Source: Blastobasis lacticolella (taxonomy: Eukaryota; Arthropoda; Insecta; Lepidoptera; Blastobasidae). From it: 64,000 nucleotides of DNA. The DNA is taken from positions 4,040,001 through 4,104,000 of the forward strand of contig LR990056.1 of the NCBI GenBank assembly GCA_905147135.1, read 5' to 3'. This document shows, piece after piece, positions 10,541-19,591 of the stretch (the first letter of the stretch is position 1; each line of letters begins with the position of its first letter). The notes under the pieces are model-generated. The model was not told the origin of the DNA and did no database searches. It worked only from the letters and a program-made list of their open reading frames with translations. The position numbers and the translations under genes are program-made.

Positions 10541-11135
10541 CTAGAGAACCCGGCGTGACTTCATTCGCGTAATAGTAGTTTATGCAACTGTCATATAAAA
10601 GGGGGTATTAAAACATGAGTATGATAATACTTTGACACTAGTGTTTTAATACCTAATTATATGCAGTTGCATACACTACTTTATCTACACTCGTATTTTT
10701 ATGTTAAAATATCGTACCTATAATTTTCTCAACTTTGCTGGAAGTATGCTCTAGGATCTAGTTATTCAGCCTACATTTCGCCGTGTCCCGGGTCCCGGGC
10801 GCCCGACAAAAAATTAAAAAATAAAAGTGTTGCATAATGATTAAAAAGTTATTTTACGATACAGCTGTAATGAAAATAGTATGGGAAATGCTGTAACGAA
10901 AAGTATTTTTTTTTAATTATATAGACTGGCGTGAAAAAAGTGTATCCTTAAACGACTGTTTTCGAATATGTAATTGGAACATACCCTTACCTACCTTTTT
11001 TTCTTGCTTATAAACCCTCCTCTTGAATCCCTCTAACTATTGTTGAAAACCGCATTAAAACTCGTTGCGTTGTTTAAAAGATCTAAGCGTACATAGATAC
11101 AGACGGCGGGAAGCGACTTTGTTATATACTATGTA
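10541..11135 (-). mobile_element. Helitron-like element carrying a foldback MITE
   Basis: The left edge CTAG at 10541 followed by AGAACCCGGCGTGACTTC is the minus-strand 3' terminus. The other part, from about 10980 to GACGGCGGGAAGCGACTTTG near 11120, matches the copies at 283 and 51221. The middle is enlarged by other insertions, one of them the foldback element at 10574-10680. It is non-coding. Confidence 0.5.
10574..10680. mobile_element. Foldback MITE
   Basis: The two halves are near-complementary: AGTAGTTTATGCAACTG on the left and CAGTTGCATACACTACT on the right. Pairing continues inward through GGTATTAAAACA and TGTTTTAATACC, giving arms of roughly 45 bp and a small loop. The whole 107 bp can fold into one long hairpin. 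It sits inside the Helitron-like element. Confidence 0.6.
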
Positions 11136-13733
11136 CATAGGGATATAAGTACCGTGAGTAATACGGATAATAAAGGGTCACAGGGTGCCAATCGCTTCCG
11201 TGCCAGCTGAATAAATAACAGGAACAACATAATGTTATTTTGCAGATTGTCAACGGGCGTAAACATCTACAGAGATGCAAGTTTTCCGTTTTCTTTCCAT
11301 ATATAATGTAATATACCGTCAGTAACACGGGTAATAAACGGTGATAGGGTTCCAGTCGGCTCACGAGACTGTTCAATCAGACTCAGGGTCCTCAGCGGAA
11401 GACCTTAACAGCTTCGCCAACGATATTAGAAAACACACCTAACGAGTGGCGAGCTCGTTGCGGTGCTGAAATTCGACTAGTCTTAAAGCACGAAACGGTC
11501 ATCCATCAAATTCCCGGACGCTGCCACAAGACCAGTGCATCTTCATTTTCTGATTTACGGGGGCTATACATATAATATGGTATGCTCCTATGTCATAATC
11601 TTTGACATTCGTCGTCAATGGAGGTTGGGGTGCTACATTTTACTCCATCGTTCCTCACAAGGCAGATTAGTCATATGATCACAGGCAGTGTTGGATTGAC
11701 ATCTCTTCAGATAATAAAAATACAGAAGCCACAAATTTGAACCGTAAAGCACAAGAGGCCTCTGGAACTATTATATTGCCTCAATGAGCCGTTCAATGAT
11801 TGATGAAATTGTATGAGATACCCCAGGTTTTAACTGAATTTCTTTTCAGCGAGGTGAGATTGAGACATCGGGATGAGATCCAGCCTGTGTAACTGTTTAA
11901 GGGACTTCTTTTTCTTCTTTTCAAATTATGGCTTCCACTGTTATTTGATAATGATTTCACCAACGTCAAGGTTAATGATAACATAATTTATTGGAGGTTG
12001 AATGGTCAGAATCTTGGGCCTTGAGTTTATGTAGGTTAGCTTATCTGTTGGATGAGTATGTCTATTTTTACAGACTATTATTATAAGTTCTTATACCAAC
12101 GGCCAGAATAGTGTGAAGTCCTCGTGTAACATACACTTACTTTGGCCAAATCATTCAATATAATCTGGTGTTATGTATGTGATGATCAAATGGCGATTAT
12201 CATATTAATTTTTTAGATAAGCCTATAAGCACCATACAATTACAAGTCACACTAATCACAGCTCTTTCTGTGTTCTGTGTTGACCATGTGGACGAACAGT
12301 ACATGAAACTCGCTAATAAAACACTGATTTGGTTATAATGCAAGTGACAAATTAGAATTTCATGTATGTAATAATATAATACAACTATCAAAATAGATTT
12401 TCTATTGAAATTGCAGTTTATTCTCTTGTCATTTAACATAGGAGTTGATTTCTACCCGATTCGATCATTATAATGAGGGTCAACTAAATGTATTTTCAAG
12501 CTAACATGTACATGGAAATGTATACACCTTGTAGTACTTACAGGGCTTATACACACATTTGTTTGTCAATAAAAACATGTTTGTCTATACAAATATAAAA
12601 CTACATTAAAGGTGTAGGTACTTCAATTGTTCAATCAAGTATCCCCATTGTAAGAGTTGTGAAACACTTGCCACTTTATTGTTGCATTGAAACATTGTTT
12701 TGAACCTCTTTTTCAAACATTATAATTTATTATTATTCCTGCATAAGAAAATGTTTAAGAAACTTTCTACAAAAATTTGTATTTTTTGTAACCCTTGACA
12801 TACACAATAGTAGTAAATATGCCTTAACACTGATAAAATATATAGTGTGCATAACTAAAGAATATTTACTTTGTGGAATTCTGAAACTAGGGGAAAAACT
12901 GTGTTATCTATCTCTGGTGCCTAGCACAAATCAAGATATTAGGTATATTTCACGTCTACATGGTAAATGAAACTTGATATACCAGAGATTCTCAACCCCT
13001 TTTTGTGTAACTGTAAAATGTAAAAAGTCCCGTGCAGTGTTAGAAATTACCGGCAGATTTAAAATTTTGTCTTATTCTCGTACGTACATGTTCCATATAT
13101 TTTATTTTTATTTTTTTGTAACTTGTACTAACAATTAACACTAGAGGAAAGCACTACCTACAAGTAAACAAATTATCGTGTATTAATTGGAATGACTCAT
13201 ATCACTATGATGATGCTAACACAAAACAGACTGGGCACTTTTTAGAAATTTGATACCATTTGAAGCAGATTGCCATGGTGAAGATAGCAAACAAACCAAA
13301 GTATATGAGAGAATGTAATCATCATATGTTCTGAAACTTTGTTTTAACCTACTATGGCAGCACATAAGCTAACGACTGCCTGATGGTGACTATGGCAACT
13401 GCAAAGTTTGCAACACCAGTTGTGCAACCCTGTGAATATATTTTTAGTTTTAGCCCTTTCGTGAAGGACTCCATGATGTGATGTGTAGGTTTTCCTGGAA
13501 AGTACCTTTAGGAAAAACCTCACATATGTCTTTGTAATTACCAAGATGGTAATTACATTGTTAATAAAAAATTCTGCCTCACTGTTCATTTATGGAAAAA
13601 AATTGCCACTGAAGTACAAATAAATTAGCAGCTATAAAACCAGCTCCTCTGTCGTAACAGTTAAATTAGTGCTTCCAATTAGAAACGCAATTTACATTTT
13701 TGGCAACAGTAAATTACAACGACGTGTACTTAC
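11136..13733. other. No gene recognised
   Basis: AT-rich sequence with only short fortuitous frames. If the minus-strand exon at 13734-13870 is real, this stretch would be its first intron or part of it. No downstream exon with a recognisable domain was found in it. Confidence 0.4.
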
Positions 13734-13870
13734 GGTTCCGGACTGTACTGAGCGCCTCCAAAAAATCCATGCCTGTCCGGTTGAGTGGTGACCGAGGAAC
13801 ATATGGACGTGGTGTCAGCGTTCTCACTACGATCACCAGTACCACTTTTCACACTCTTTTGTAGCGACAT
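13734..13870 (-). CDS. First coding exon of a minus-strand gene, possibly TBC1D10-type RabGAP
   Basis: On the minus strand an ATG (complement of 13868-13870) opens 45 codons plus two bases and ends exactly at a consensus donor GTAAGT (complement of 13728-13733). The peptide is Ser/Thr-rich and ends with QPDRHGFFGGAQYSPE. A D.xGF..G.Q segment just before the TBC domain is reminiscent of the TBC1D10/EPI64/whacked RabGAPs, in which it precedes the catalytic domain. That assignment is from memory and is tentative. No TBC domain (its RxxxW and arginine/glutamine fingers) is present leftwards in this window, so the rest of the gene would lie beyond position 1 or be missing. The exon is divergent to mRpL18, whose start codon lies about 690 bp away. 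Confidence 0.45.
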
Positions 13871-14557
13871 AGTGAACTGTCGAATTTATTCCGCCACTAC
13901 CTAGCGCCCTGCACCATCACGCCAAAACTTCCACCTCAATTGCCCACGAAGCGGTGTGGGCGTCCGAATTAATTACAAAACATGTAACTGTTCCGGATTC
14001 TTCAGTTCACGCCCGAGCACGAAAACAGACAACATTACAATGTACCCACTGTTTTGAGTTCTCACTGACATCCACTATAGAGCACTACTACCTGTGTATT
14101 TACACAACACGAATGTATAAATAGGGAACGTTCCACAAATTAAAAACAATCTACTATTTTCTTATCAAAAGCCAGCCGTGTGGGTGGGCGATGGAAGCGA
14201 TGCAAGAAAATTTGATGGATGGAATCAAGTGTTTCTATCCTCTTTGGATGGAATGTACGTCATTTTTTTTTCTTTTTCCTCAATGTTCTGTGTTACCATT
14301 TTCATACAACTAACCGTTATTTTAGTTATAACCACAGTTATGAACCAAAAATGAAGACACAAATATCCGGTTATTATGGTCACCACTACGGTTCACACTT
14401 TTGGCTCCATAAACGTAAGCTGTAAAGTCACATTGACATTGACAGTACAGACAGACCATTGACCAATGTTGTGGTTGGGATACTTTGGATTCGTGAGGTT
14501 ATTTTGTGTTGTGTTTCAAGTTTTATATCTTTATAGCTAAACTGAAACTTGTGAACA
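13871..14557. promoter_or_regulatory. Divergent intergenic region, 5' leaders
   Basis: These 690 bp separate the minus-strand exon start and the mRpL18 start codon, so they should contain both promoters and 5' leaders. No TATA box at a convincing distance is visible. A bidirectional, TATA-less housekeeping promoter is the simplest inference. Confidence 0.35.
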
Positions 14558-15678
14558 ATGAACTCTATAATAAAATCTGAGGTCCTTCCTCAGCTGACCA
14601 GATTATATTCTACAGCGCCAAGAGAATTCGTTAATCGCAATCCGAGAAACCTAGAACGTATGACAATTGCTCGTAAACCTGATGGCTATCATTTGGATAA
14701 TCCTGGAAAAAACTTCTGGCACAGGTATTGCTGAAATCTAAATGCCTAAATGTGGTATAAATGGTTGCTTGGTCAGAGTGTCATCTAAGATGACTAAGGA
14801 TCGAGAGTTAATACAGCTCCTAATCGGCACACAAATAGGTAGCCTTAGTGCCATTGTCTTCCACATGTTTAATAAGTATTCCTGGTTGTACCCCTTCTTC
14901 TAAGATGTCAAATCCTTGGTGACATATTAAACTTGGTGTTAATGTCTCAGTCGTGCTCTGGCGCACGTGGGCCTGGGGTCCTATTTGAATGGTGACCCAG
15001 GATTTTGCAGATCAGATAATTACAGTGGAGCAACTGCCATCTGATCACCGTGACACTGCAACCAGGGGAACCTGACCAGATTGGATCATGGCTACATATG
15101 AATGTGCAGGTTTCATCACAATGTTTTCCGTCGCTGTAAGAGCATTCAACTATTGTACATAATTCAGAAAAGAGTCTTTGGTACATGGCCACCGATGCTC
15201 CTACTCATACCAATATTATTATAGAAATGTATTTTACCTAAATTTTCTCAATAGCTATATCGGAAAAATGTTTATTACAGCTGTAAGTTATCTGAATAAA
15301 ATAAAAAAAACCTTCACACTTTTTTTCAGATTAGCACTCATTGCAACTACCAGAACTGTAACTGCACAAGTGGTTCATTTCAAAAATGGTCCTATTATTG
15401 AAGCAAGATCAACGGAATGGTGTCTGAGAAAACAACTATATAGTGTAAAAGACACTTGTGCTTATGTTGCTTTAGGGCGAGTTTTTGCACAGAGATGTTT
15501 AGAATCAGGTATTACAGAAATATATAGTGACATCAAACCAGTGGAAGGAGGGAAAGTTGAGAAGTTCCTGCAAGAAATTCAAAAAGCTGGTATAAACTTG
15601 GAAGAACCAGAAATTTATAAGAAACCTAACCCATGGGATATGTTGAGGCCTGAAAAGCCATGGAATTCTAGTGAATAA
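14558..15678 (+). CDS. mRpL18: Mitochondrial ribosomal protein L18 (uL18m)
   Basis: Two exons, 14558-14724 and 15330-15678, join in phase 2 (CAC AG|A) across a GT..AG intron and encode 171 residues. The start at 14558 is the first ATG of the open exon, and it opens a basic N-terminus (residues 1-30, with [17 protein letters not shown]) that suits a mitochondrial targeting signal. The second exon encodes the uL18 core: [19 protein letters not shown], a [20 protein letters not shown] stretch and [17 protein letters not shown]. These are typical of animal mL18, which binds 5S-like/tRNA structures in the large mitoribosomal subunit. The length agrees with the family. A polyadenylation signal follows 40 bp after the stop. 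The intron contains a SINE at 14931-15201. The gene appears intact. Confidence 0.93.
14931..15201 (-). mobile_element. tRNA-derived SINE in mRpL18 intron, head deleted
   Basis: The body of the SINE family is complete from its tail (TTGGTGTTAATGTC) to TTTGGTACATGGCC. There the sequence jumps directly to ACCGATGCTCC, the very 5' end of the family. The intervening tRNA-like part with box A and box B is gone. Both edges of the missing part end in GGCC in other copies, so a deletion by GGCC microhomology is likely. It cannot be transcribed from its own Pol III promoter. Confidence 0.8.
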
Positions 15679-15717
15679 TTAAATTATTGTAACTTAATTT
15701 ATAGATATTGTAGCGTA

Positions 15718-15723
15718 AATAAA
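15718..15723 (+). terminator. mRpL18 polyadenylation signal
   Basis: AATAAA lies 40 bp downstream of the mRpL18 stop codon, followed by a GT-rich stretch. It is the likely cleavage/polyadenylation signal. Confidence 0.65.
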
Positions 15724-16339
15724 ATAGGTGTTACTTGTATACCATAAGATGCTTTATTGTTTGCTCATGAGACTTATCTATGAATCTATCTTATTACTTA
15801 GTAGCTGCTTGTGTCGGCCACATTGTTTCCTACATGCTTGAAATTTAATTTAACATGTAGAGCTGAGTCTATAGTCTAGTCCGCATCATATCAGCATATT
15901 CACTAGAGATGAAACGGATAGTGCTTTGGCCGGATACCGGATAACCGGCCAGCCTTCAAGCCGGATATCCGGCGGCCGGATTTTCGGCTTTACATCGTTT
16001 CTAGACAAGCTTGTGCAAGCTGTGATCGCGGGGTGGGACTGCATGTGTTTAGGTACTTGATTTCAAGTTTTCGTTCAATGTGAATCATTTGTTCAATCAT
16101 TCAATGTTGAACTGAACAATTCTTCTGACCTCGGACGGATTCGTAGTTTCGAAATACGGACTTACAGATTAGCCCTCAGCATCATGGAGGACAAATGACA
16201 TTGTATACTGCATCTAAATATTGAGAACTACTAACTCTAAGTATTTTAATCCTGTATAATCTTCCTTGCTTGACATTGGAAAAATATTACACTGTGTACA
16301 TTATTAGTATACTGTTGGGAAAAGTACGTAAGGTCGTTA

Positions 16340-16540
16340 AAGTTACGAAGTTCCACATATCCCCAAGAAAATTAGAGAACGACTAATGCGATGGTATGGG
16401 CATGTGCACCATCGCCCCAAAGACCACCATGGTGACCTGAAGGAGAATATTATTGACGCTGCTACTGCTCAGAATACAGAGAAATTGTGGAAGCAGACAA
16501 GAAGAGCCGACCCCAGATAATAGGAAACGGCGTAGGACAA
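16340..16540 (+). pseudogene. RTE-like LINE coding fragment inside the hAT element
   Basis: The translation VPHIPKKIRERLMRWYGHV is the widespread segment near the C-terminus of RTE-type polyproteins (..KIRE.RLRWYGHV.R). It decays shortly afterwards. Its position inside the 15904-16816 element, away from that element's termini, means it was either captured by it or inserted into it. Confidence 0.6.
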
Positions 16541-16543
16541 AGA

Positions 16544-16581
16544 AGTTTTGCTAACCTACCATTCGGTAGGTTAGCAAAACT
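16544..16581. repeat. Perfect hairpin, 17-bp arms
   Basis: AGTTTTGCTAACCTACC at 16544-16560 is the exact reverse complement of 16565-16581, with a 4-nt loop ATTC. It lies in the interior of the hAT-like element beside the RTE fragment. No run of T follows, so it is not a Pol III terminator structure. Confidence 0.85.
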
Positions 16582-17421
16582 CGATTCGAGATCGATTCGA
16601 GTAGTTACGTAGGTGCCGACATATTCAATAGTGCTTTGATTCCAATTTTTGAATTTTTTGAGACGACTATCCGATTACGTCAGAAGGAGGGTTATGTTCA
16701 CGGAGAACAAAAGCACTTTTTCATACATTTTTTACTATCCGGTATCCGGCCGGATAGTAAATTAAGGCCGGATAGGCCGGATACCGGATAGTAACCGGAT
16801 ATACGTTGCATCTCTAATATTCACTTTCATATGTGATCTTTCACACAATCCATTCAATTTTCATTTTTCAATTTTTCTTTGGACCACCAATGTCCTCTAT
16901 TCTACTGTGCCTACATGTATTGCTTCACTGATGCTACTTTCAAACCTGGAACACGATCAAGGCCGATACCAGCCTTCGAGAGCGCAACTGATATTGAGGT
17001 TGCTGTCAGTATAAAGTGAATACATAAGTATATGAGAAGATGTATGAAGGCGGAAGAGACAAGAGTGGTGTGTCATAGCTTGTGGCTCTTTTCCATATTG
17101 CAAAAAATGAAAAACCGCGGGAGGGTACTATTGTAAGTTCTCATTTGTCTTGCATTCGTTACTTTGGTGCCAAGCAAAACACAGCAACATATCCATACTG
17201 TCCCCTAAGACTGTTCCGTATATTCTTCCCTTAACACTTTTGCTGCGAACCCAAATTAAAGACTCAGGCGCGGTGTTAGCGAACGATAAGCCAGATGAGT
17301 CGAAGCACAGCTGTATGGCCGCTGATATATACTATACGCGTGTCAAGACGCCGGGCCAGATGGGTCCGCGCTGGCGGCACGCGACTGCACGGGCCATAGC
17401 CGATCGATTCCGATTGTGTGT

Positions 17422-17517
17422 TTGTATGGACCGGCCAAACGAGTCACCGCGTACTCGCGTAGCGCCAATTTTGTATGGACCGGCGTAACGAGTCATGCGC
17501 ACTCGCGTAACGCCAAT
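17422..17517. repeat. Two-copy tandem repeat, about 48 bp
   Basis: 17422-17469 and 17471-17517 are tandem near-copies (TTGTATGGACCGGC..AACGAGTCA..ACTCGCGTA.CGCCAAT). The surrounding stretch 17250-17560 is more GC-rich than its flanks. No gene is supported in 16825-17640. Confidence 0.6.
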
Positions 17518-17637
17518 GACGACCCAAATGTCGACGAAGCCGCAGCGAACGGGCTAAGTTAAAGGGTGTCCGCTGATCATGGTGTCCTCGGTAGAGGTCC
17601 AGTCTATTTGTAAATAATTGTAGCCATATGTGTCTCA

Positions 17638-17760
17638 AAATTTATAACAAACTGCCGCGTGACCTAAAATCCTTATAAGGCTTTACATTTAATAATGGGC
17701 TGCATAGTTGGTTAATTAGTAAAACCTTTTATACACTGCAAGAATTTTATAATTATAATT
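17638..17760 (+). pseudogene. C-terminal remnant of a non-LTR retrotransposon ORF
   Basis: The frame reads IYNKLPRDLKSL, a stop, then FNNGLHSWLISKTFYTLQEF. The pattern (YN.LP..iK.l ... lk.wL....FY...EF) is the usual C-terminal end of several LINE reverse transcriptases. One in-frame stop interrupts it, and no RT core is present upstream. Confidence 0.55.
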
Positions 17761-18360
17761 TAAATTAGTAATTGTTACGAGTCATTGTTATTGTTCTTTA
17801 ATTAAATATATTAGTGTAGTAATAAACCTATTGTATATCTGTATGAGACAGATATTTACTGCTGATCGAATGTCAAATACATATTTTTCCACCTATGTAA
17901 CACACAGTAAAAACAATAAAGATTTTTATGATTAAAAAAAAAAAGAGCTACGATTTGTAGAGTCCTCTGTGGTAGAGCGACACGGTATTTCACAGCGGCG
18001 CCTGCAGCATTGTAAGGCAGAAAGTTAGGCCGCGCGTAAAATCCCAATGTTATCTCCTTTTTGAGGTATCGGCTGTAGGTAGGTATTGGTACGTGTGTAA
18101 AACCCTGTACATCGATTTGCCGTTTTTTTTGCGTACCTACTCCCACGTTCGATAGCAGTTGCGTTAGTAGGTGAGAAAGATAAGACTTAAATAAATAGCT
18201 TAATTGGATCAATCTGACAGGGTGTATAGATGAAATATCTAAGCAAAGCGGTACTATCATACCTACATACATTGCTAAATACATGGCGGCATCTCGGAGT
18301 ACGAATCGGATCCCTTAACCACTAAGAGCTACTACCGGTAGGTATCTCTATAATAATTAT

Positions 18361-18662
18361 TATCTTGGCGTTAATGTCCGCCTTGATCATGATCCATCCG
18401 GATCCGGATTTGGCACATCAAGTAATTACAGTGGGGCGACTGCCATTTGACCACCGTAACCCTGCTACCACGTGAACCTGATTGGATCATGGTTATCTAG
18501 CATCGGTTACGTAGAGGGAGAATAATATTCACTCTTTATCCCAGATCGGTTAGTATTCAAATAATTAGAAAAGAGTCATTGGTACATGACCGCAATGGGA
18601 TTGGAACACGGTACCTCTCGTTTACGAGTTGGATACCATAACCACTCGGCAAGCGACGCTCT
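18361..18662 (-). mobile_element. tRNA-derived SINE copy
   Basis: The copy runs on the minus strand from the tRNA-like head (complement of ACTCGGCAAGCGACGCTC, with box B visible as GGATTGGAACACGG in antisense) to the tail ATCTTGGCGTTAATG. The middle is diverged and rearranged around 18490-18540. It is probably older than the copy at 2479. Confidence 0.75.
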
Positions 18663-18741
18663 ACTTCCGTTGGGGGATTTTCAGACCGCTACTTTATTTA
18701 ATAAAAAGTACAAGTGTAGTTCGGCCATGCCTCACTACATG

Positions 18742-18935
18742 GTGGCGTTGCTTAGACAGGATTCTCAAGTATTGAATTTGGTAACCTTAGTTACTTGGAA
18801 AGGTTTTTCGTGAAAAAAAAACGTTGTTTTGGTACTTCTACCTCAGAAAGCGCTAAATTTTTACATTTTTATACATATAACGGTATTTTTACTCTTTTAG
18901 ATTTATTTTCGAGAATCATGTCTAAGCAACGCCAC
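18742..18935. mobile_element. Small inverted-repeat element
   Basis: GTGGCGTTGCTTAGACAGG, continuing to 18766, is inverted at 18911-18935 with one mismatch over 25 bp. An AT-rich spacer of about 145 bp lies between them. The size and structure suggest a MITE. No target duplication was identified. Confidence 0.5.
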
Positions 18936-19591
18936 GCCATCTATTACAGTTATTAGAACAATTTTTTTCTTTTTAATCGGCTCTCGAAAAATACGAACAG
19001 AATACAGGATAAATAAATCTATCAGTGACGAAAGCGTCTTAGCTTATCTGCGAAATATAATACGTATATAGAGGACCGAAAATACCATAGACCAATTATA
19101 TACGAACTAGGAGTATGGCCATCGTGTTTGTAAATTTTGAACGCAGCTGTAAGAACTGCTATTTCCGGTATACAATATCTTACTCATTTATCTTAATTTA
19201 CAAAGTTATATTAAATAAGCATAATATATTAGAAAAATAAATTATTTTAATATTTTTTGTTAGTGTATTGTATGCAATTGTAGAGTAAAATGTTTGTAAT
19301 CACTTTAAAAGAAGTAGAGTTGTATCAATTACGAAAATGGCGGAAACAATGATGGCGTCTGTTTCTTTTTGGCATGTCACAACAATCTATAGTCGTCTCT
19401 TTTTATCTCATGGTTAATGCCATTTGGTAGGAGGCACGCGTAGTGATCAATATGTCCACGTGACCCGTCGTCAAGTCGCGACTCGCGTAATTGCTTGCAA
19501 AGCAAAGCAAAGTGCAAAATGTGTAGAAACGTTGCGTTACAATGAAATCATAATATTATTTTCATTTATTCGTAGTGTTATAGGTTTTAAA
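18936..19591 (+). promoter_or_regulatory. PPM1D-like 5' flank and leader
   Basis: This stretch contains no repeats I recognise. The reading frame of the first coding exon stays open upstream of the chosen ATG to 19424, but that extension (residues like VGGTRSDQYVHVTRRQ) has no family counterpart and is probably 5' UTR. The promoter is not identifiable by eye. Confidence 0.35.

Larger units (their letters stand above)
15904..16816. mobile_element. hAT-like non-autonomous element with GGCCGGATA subterminal repeats
   Basis: The ends are imperfect inverted repeats beginning TAGAGATG (left TAGAGATGAAACGGATA; right complement TAGAGATGCAACGTATA). They are flanked by a perfect 8-bp duplication, ATATTCAC, at 15896-15903 and 16817-16824. 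TAGAGATG termini and an 8-bp duplication indicate hAT. Both subterminal regions are packed with CCGGATA/GGCCGG motifs (15920-15990 and 16736-16800). No transposase is present. The interior contains a fragment of an RTE LINE and a 17-bp-stem hairpin. Confidence 0.88.

Noticed and set aside
17150..17488. 112-codon plus-strand frame
   Set aside because: It runs through the GC-shifted patch and the tandem repeat. No splice signals or homology are apparent.
19424..19591. Upstream extension of the phosphatase N-terminus
   Set aside because: The frame is open, but the extension has no resemblance to the family. The ATG at 19592 gives the usual spacing to GGRKYMED.
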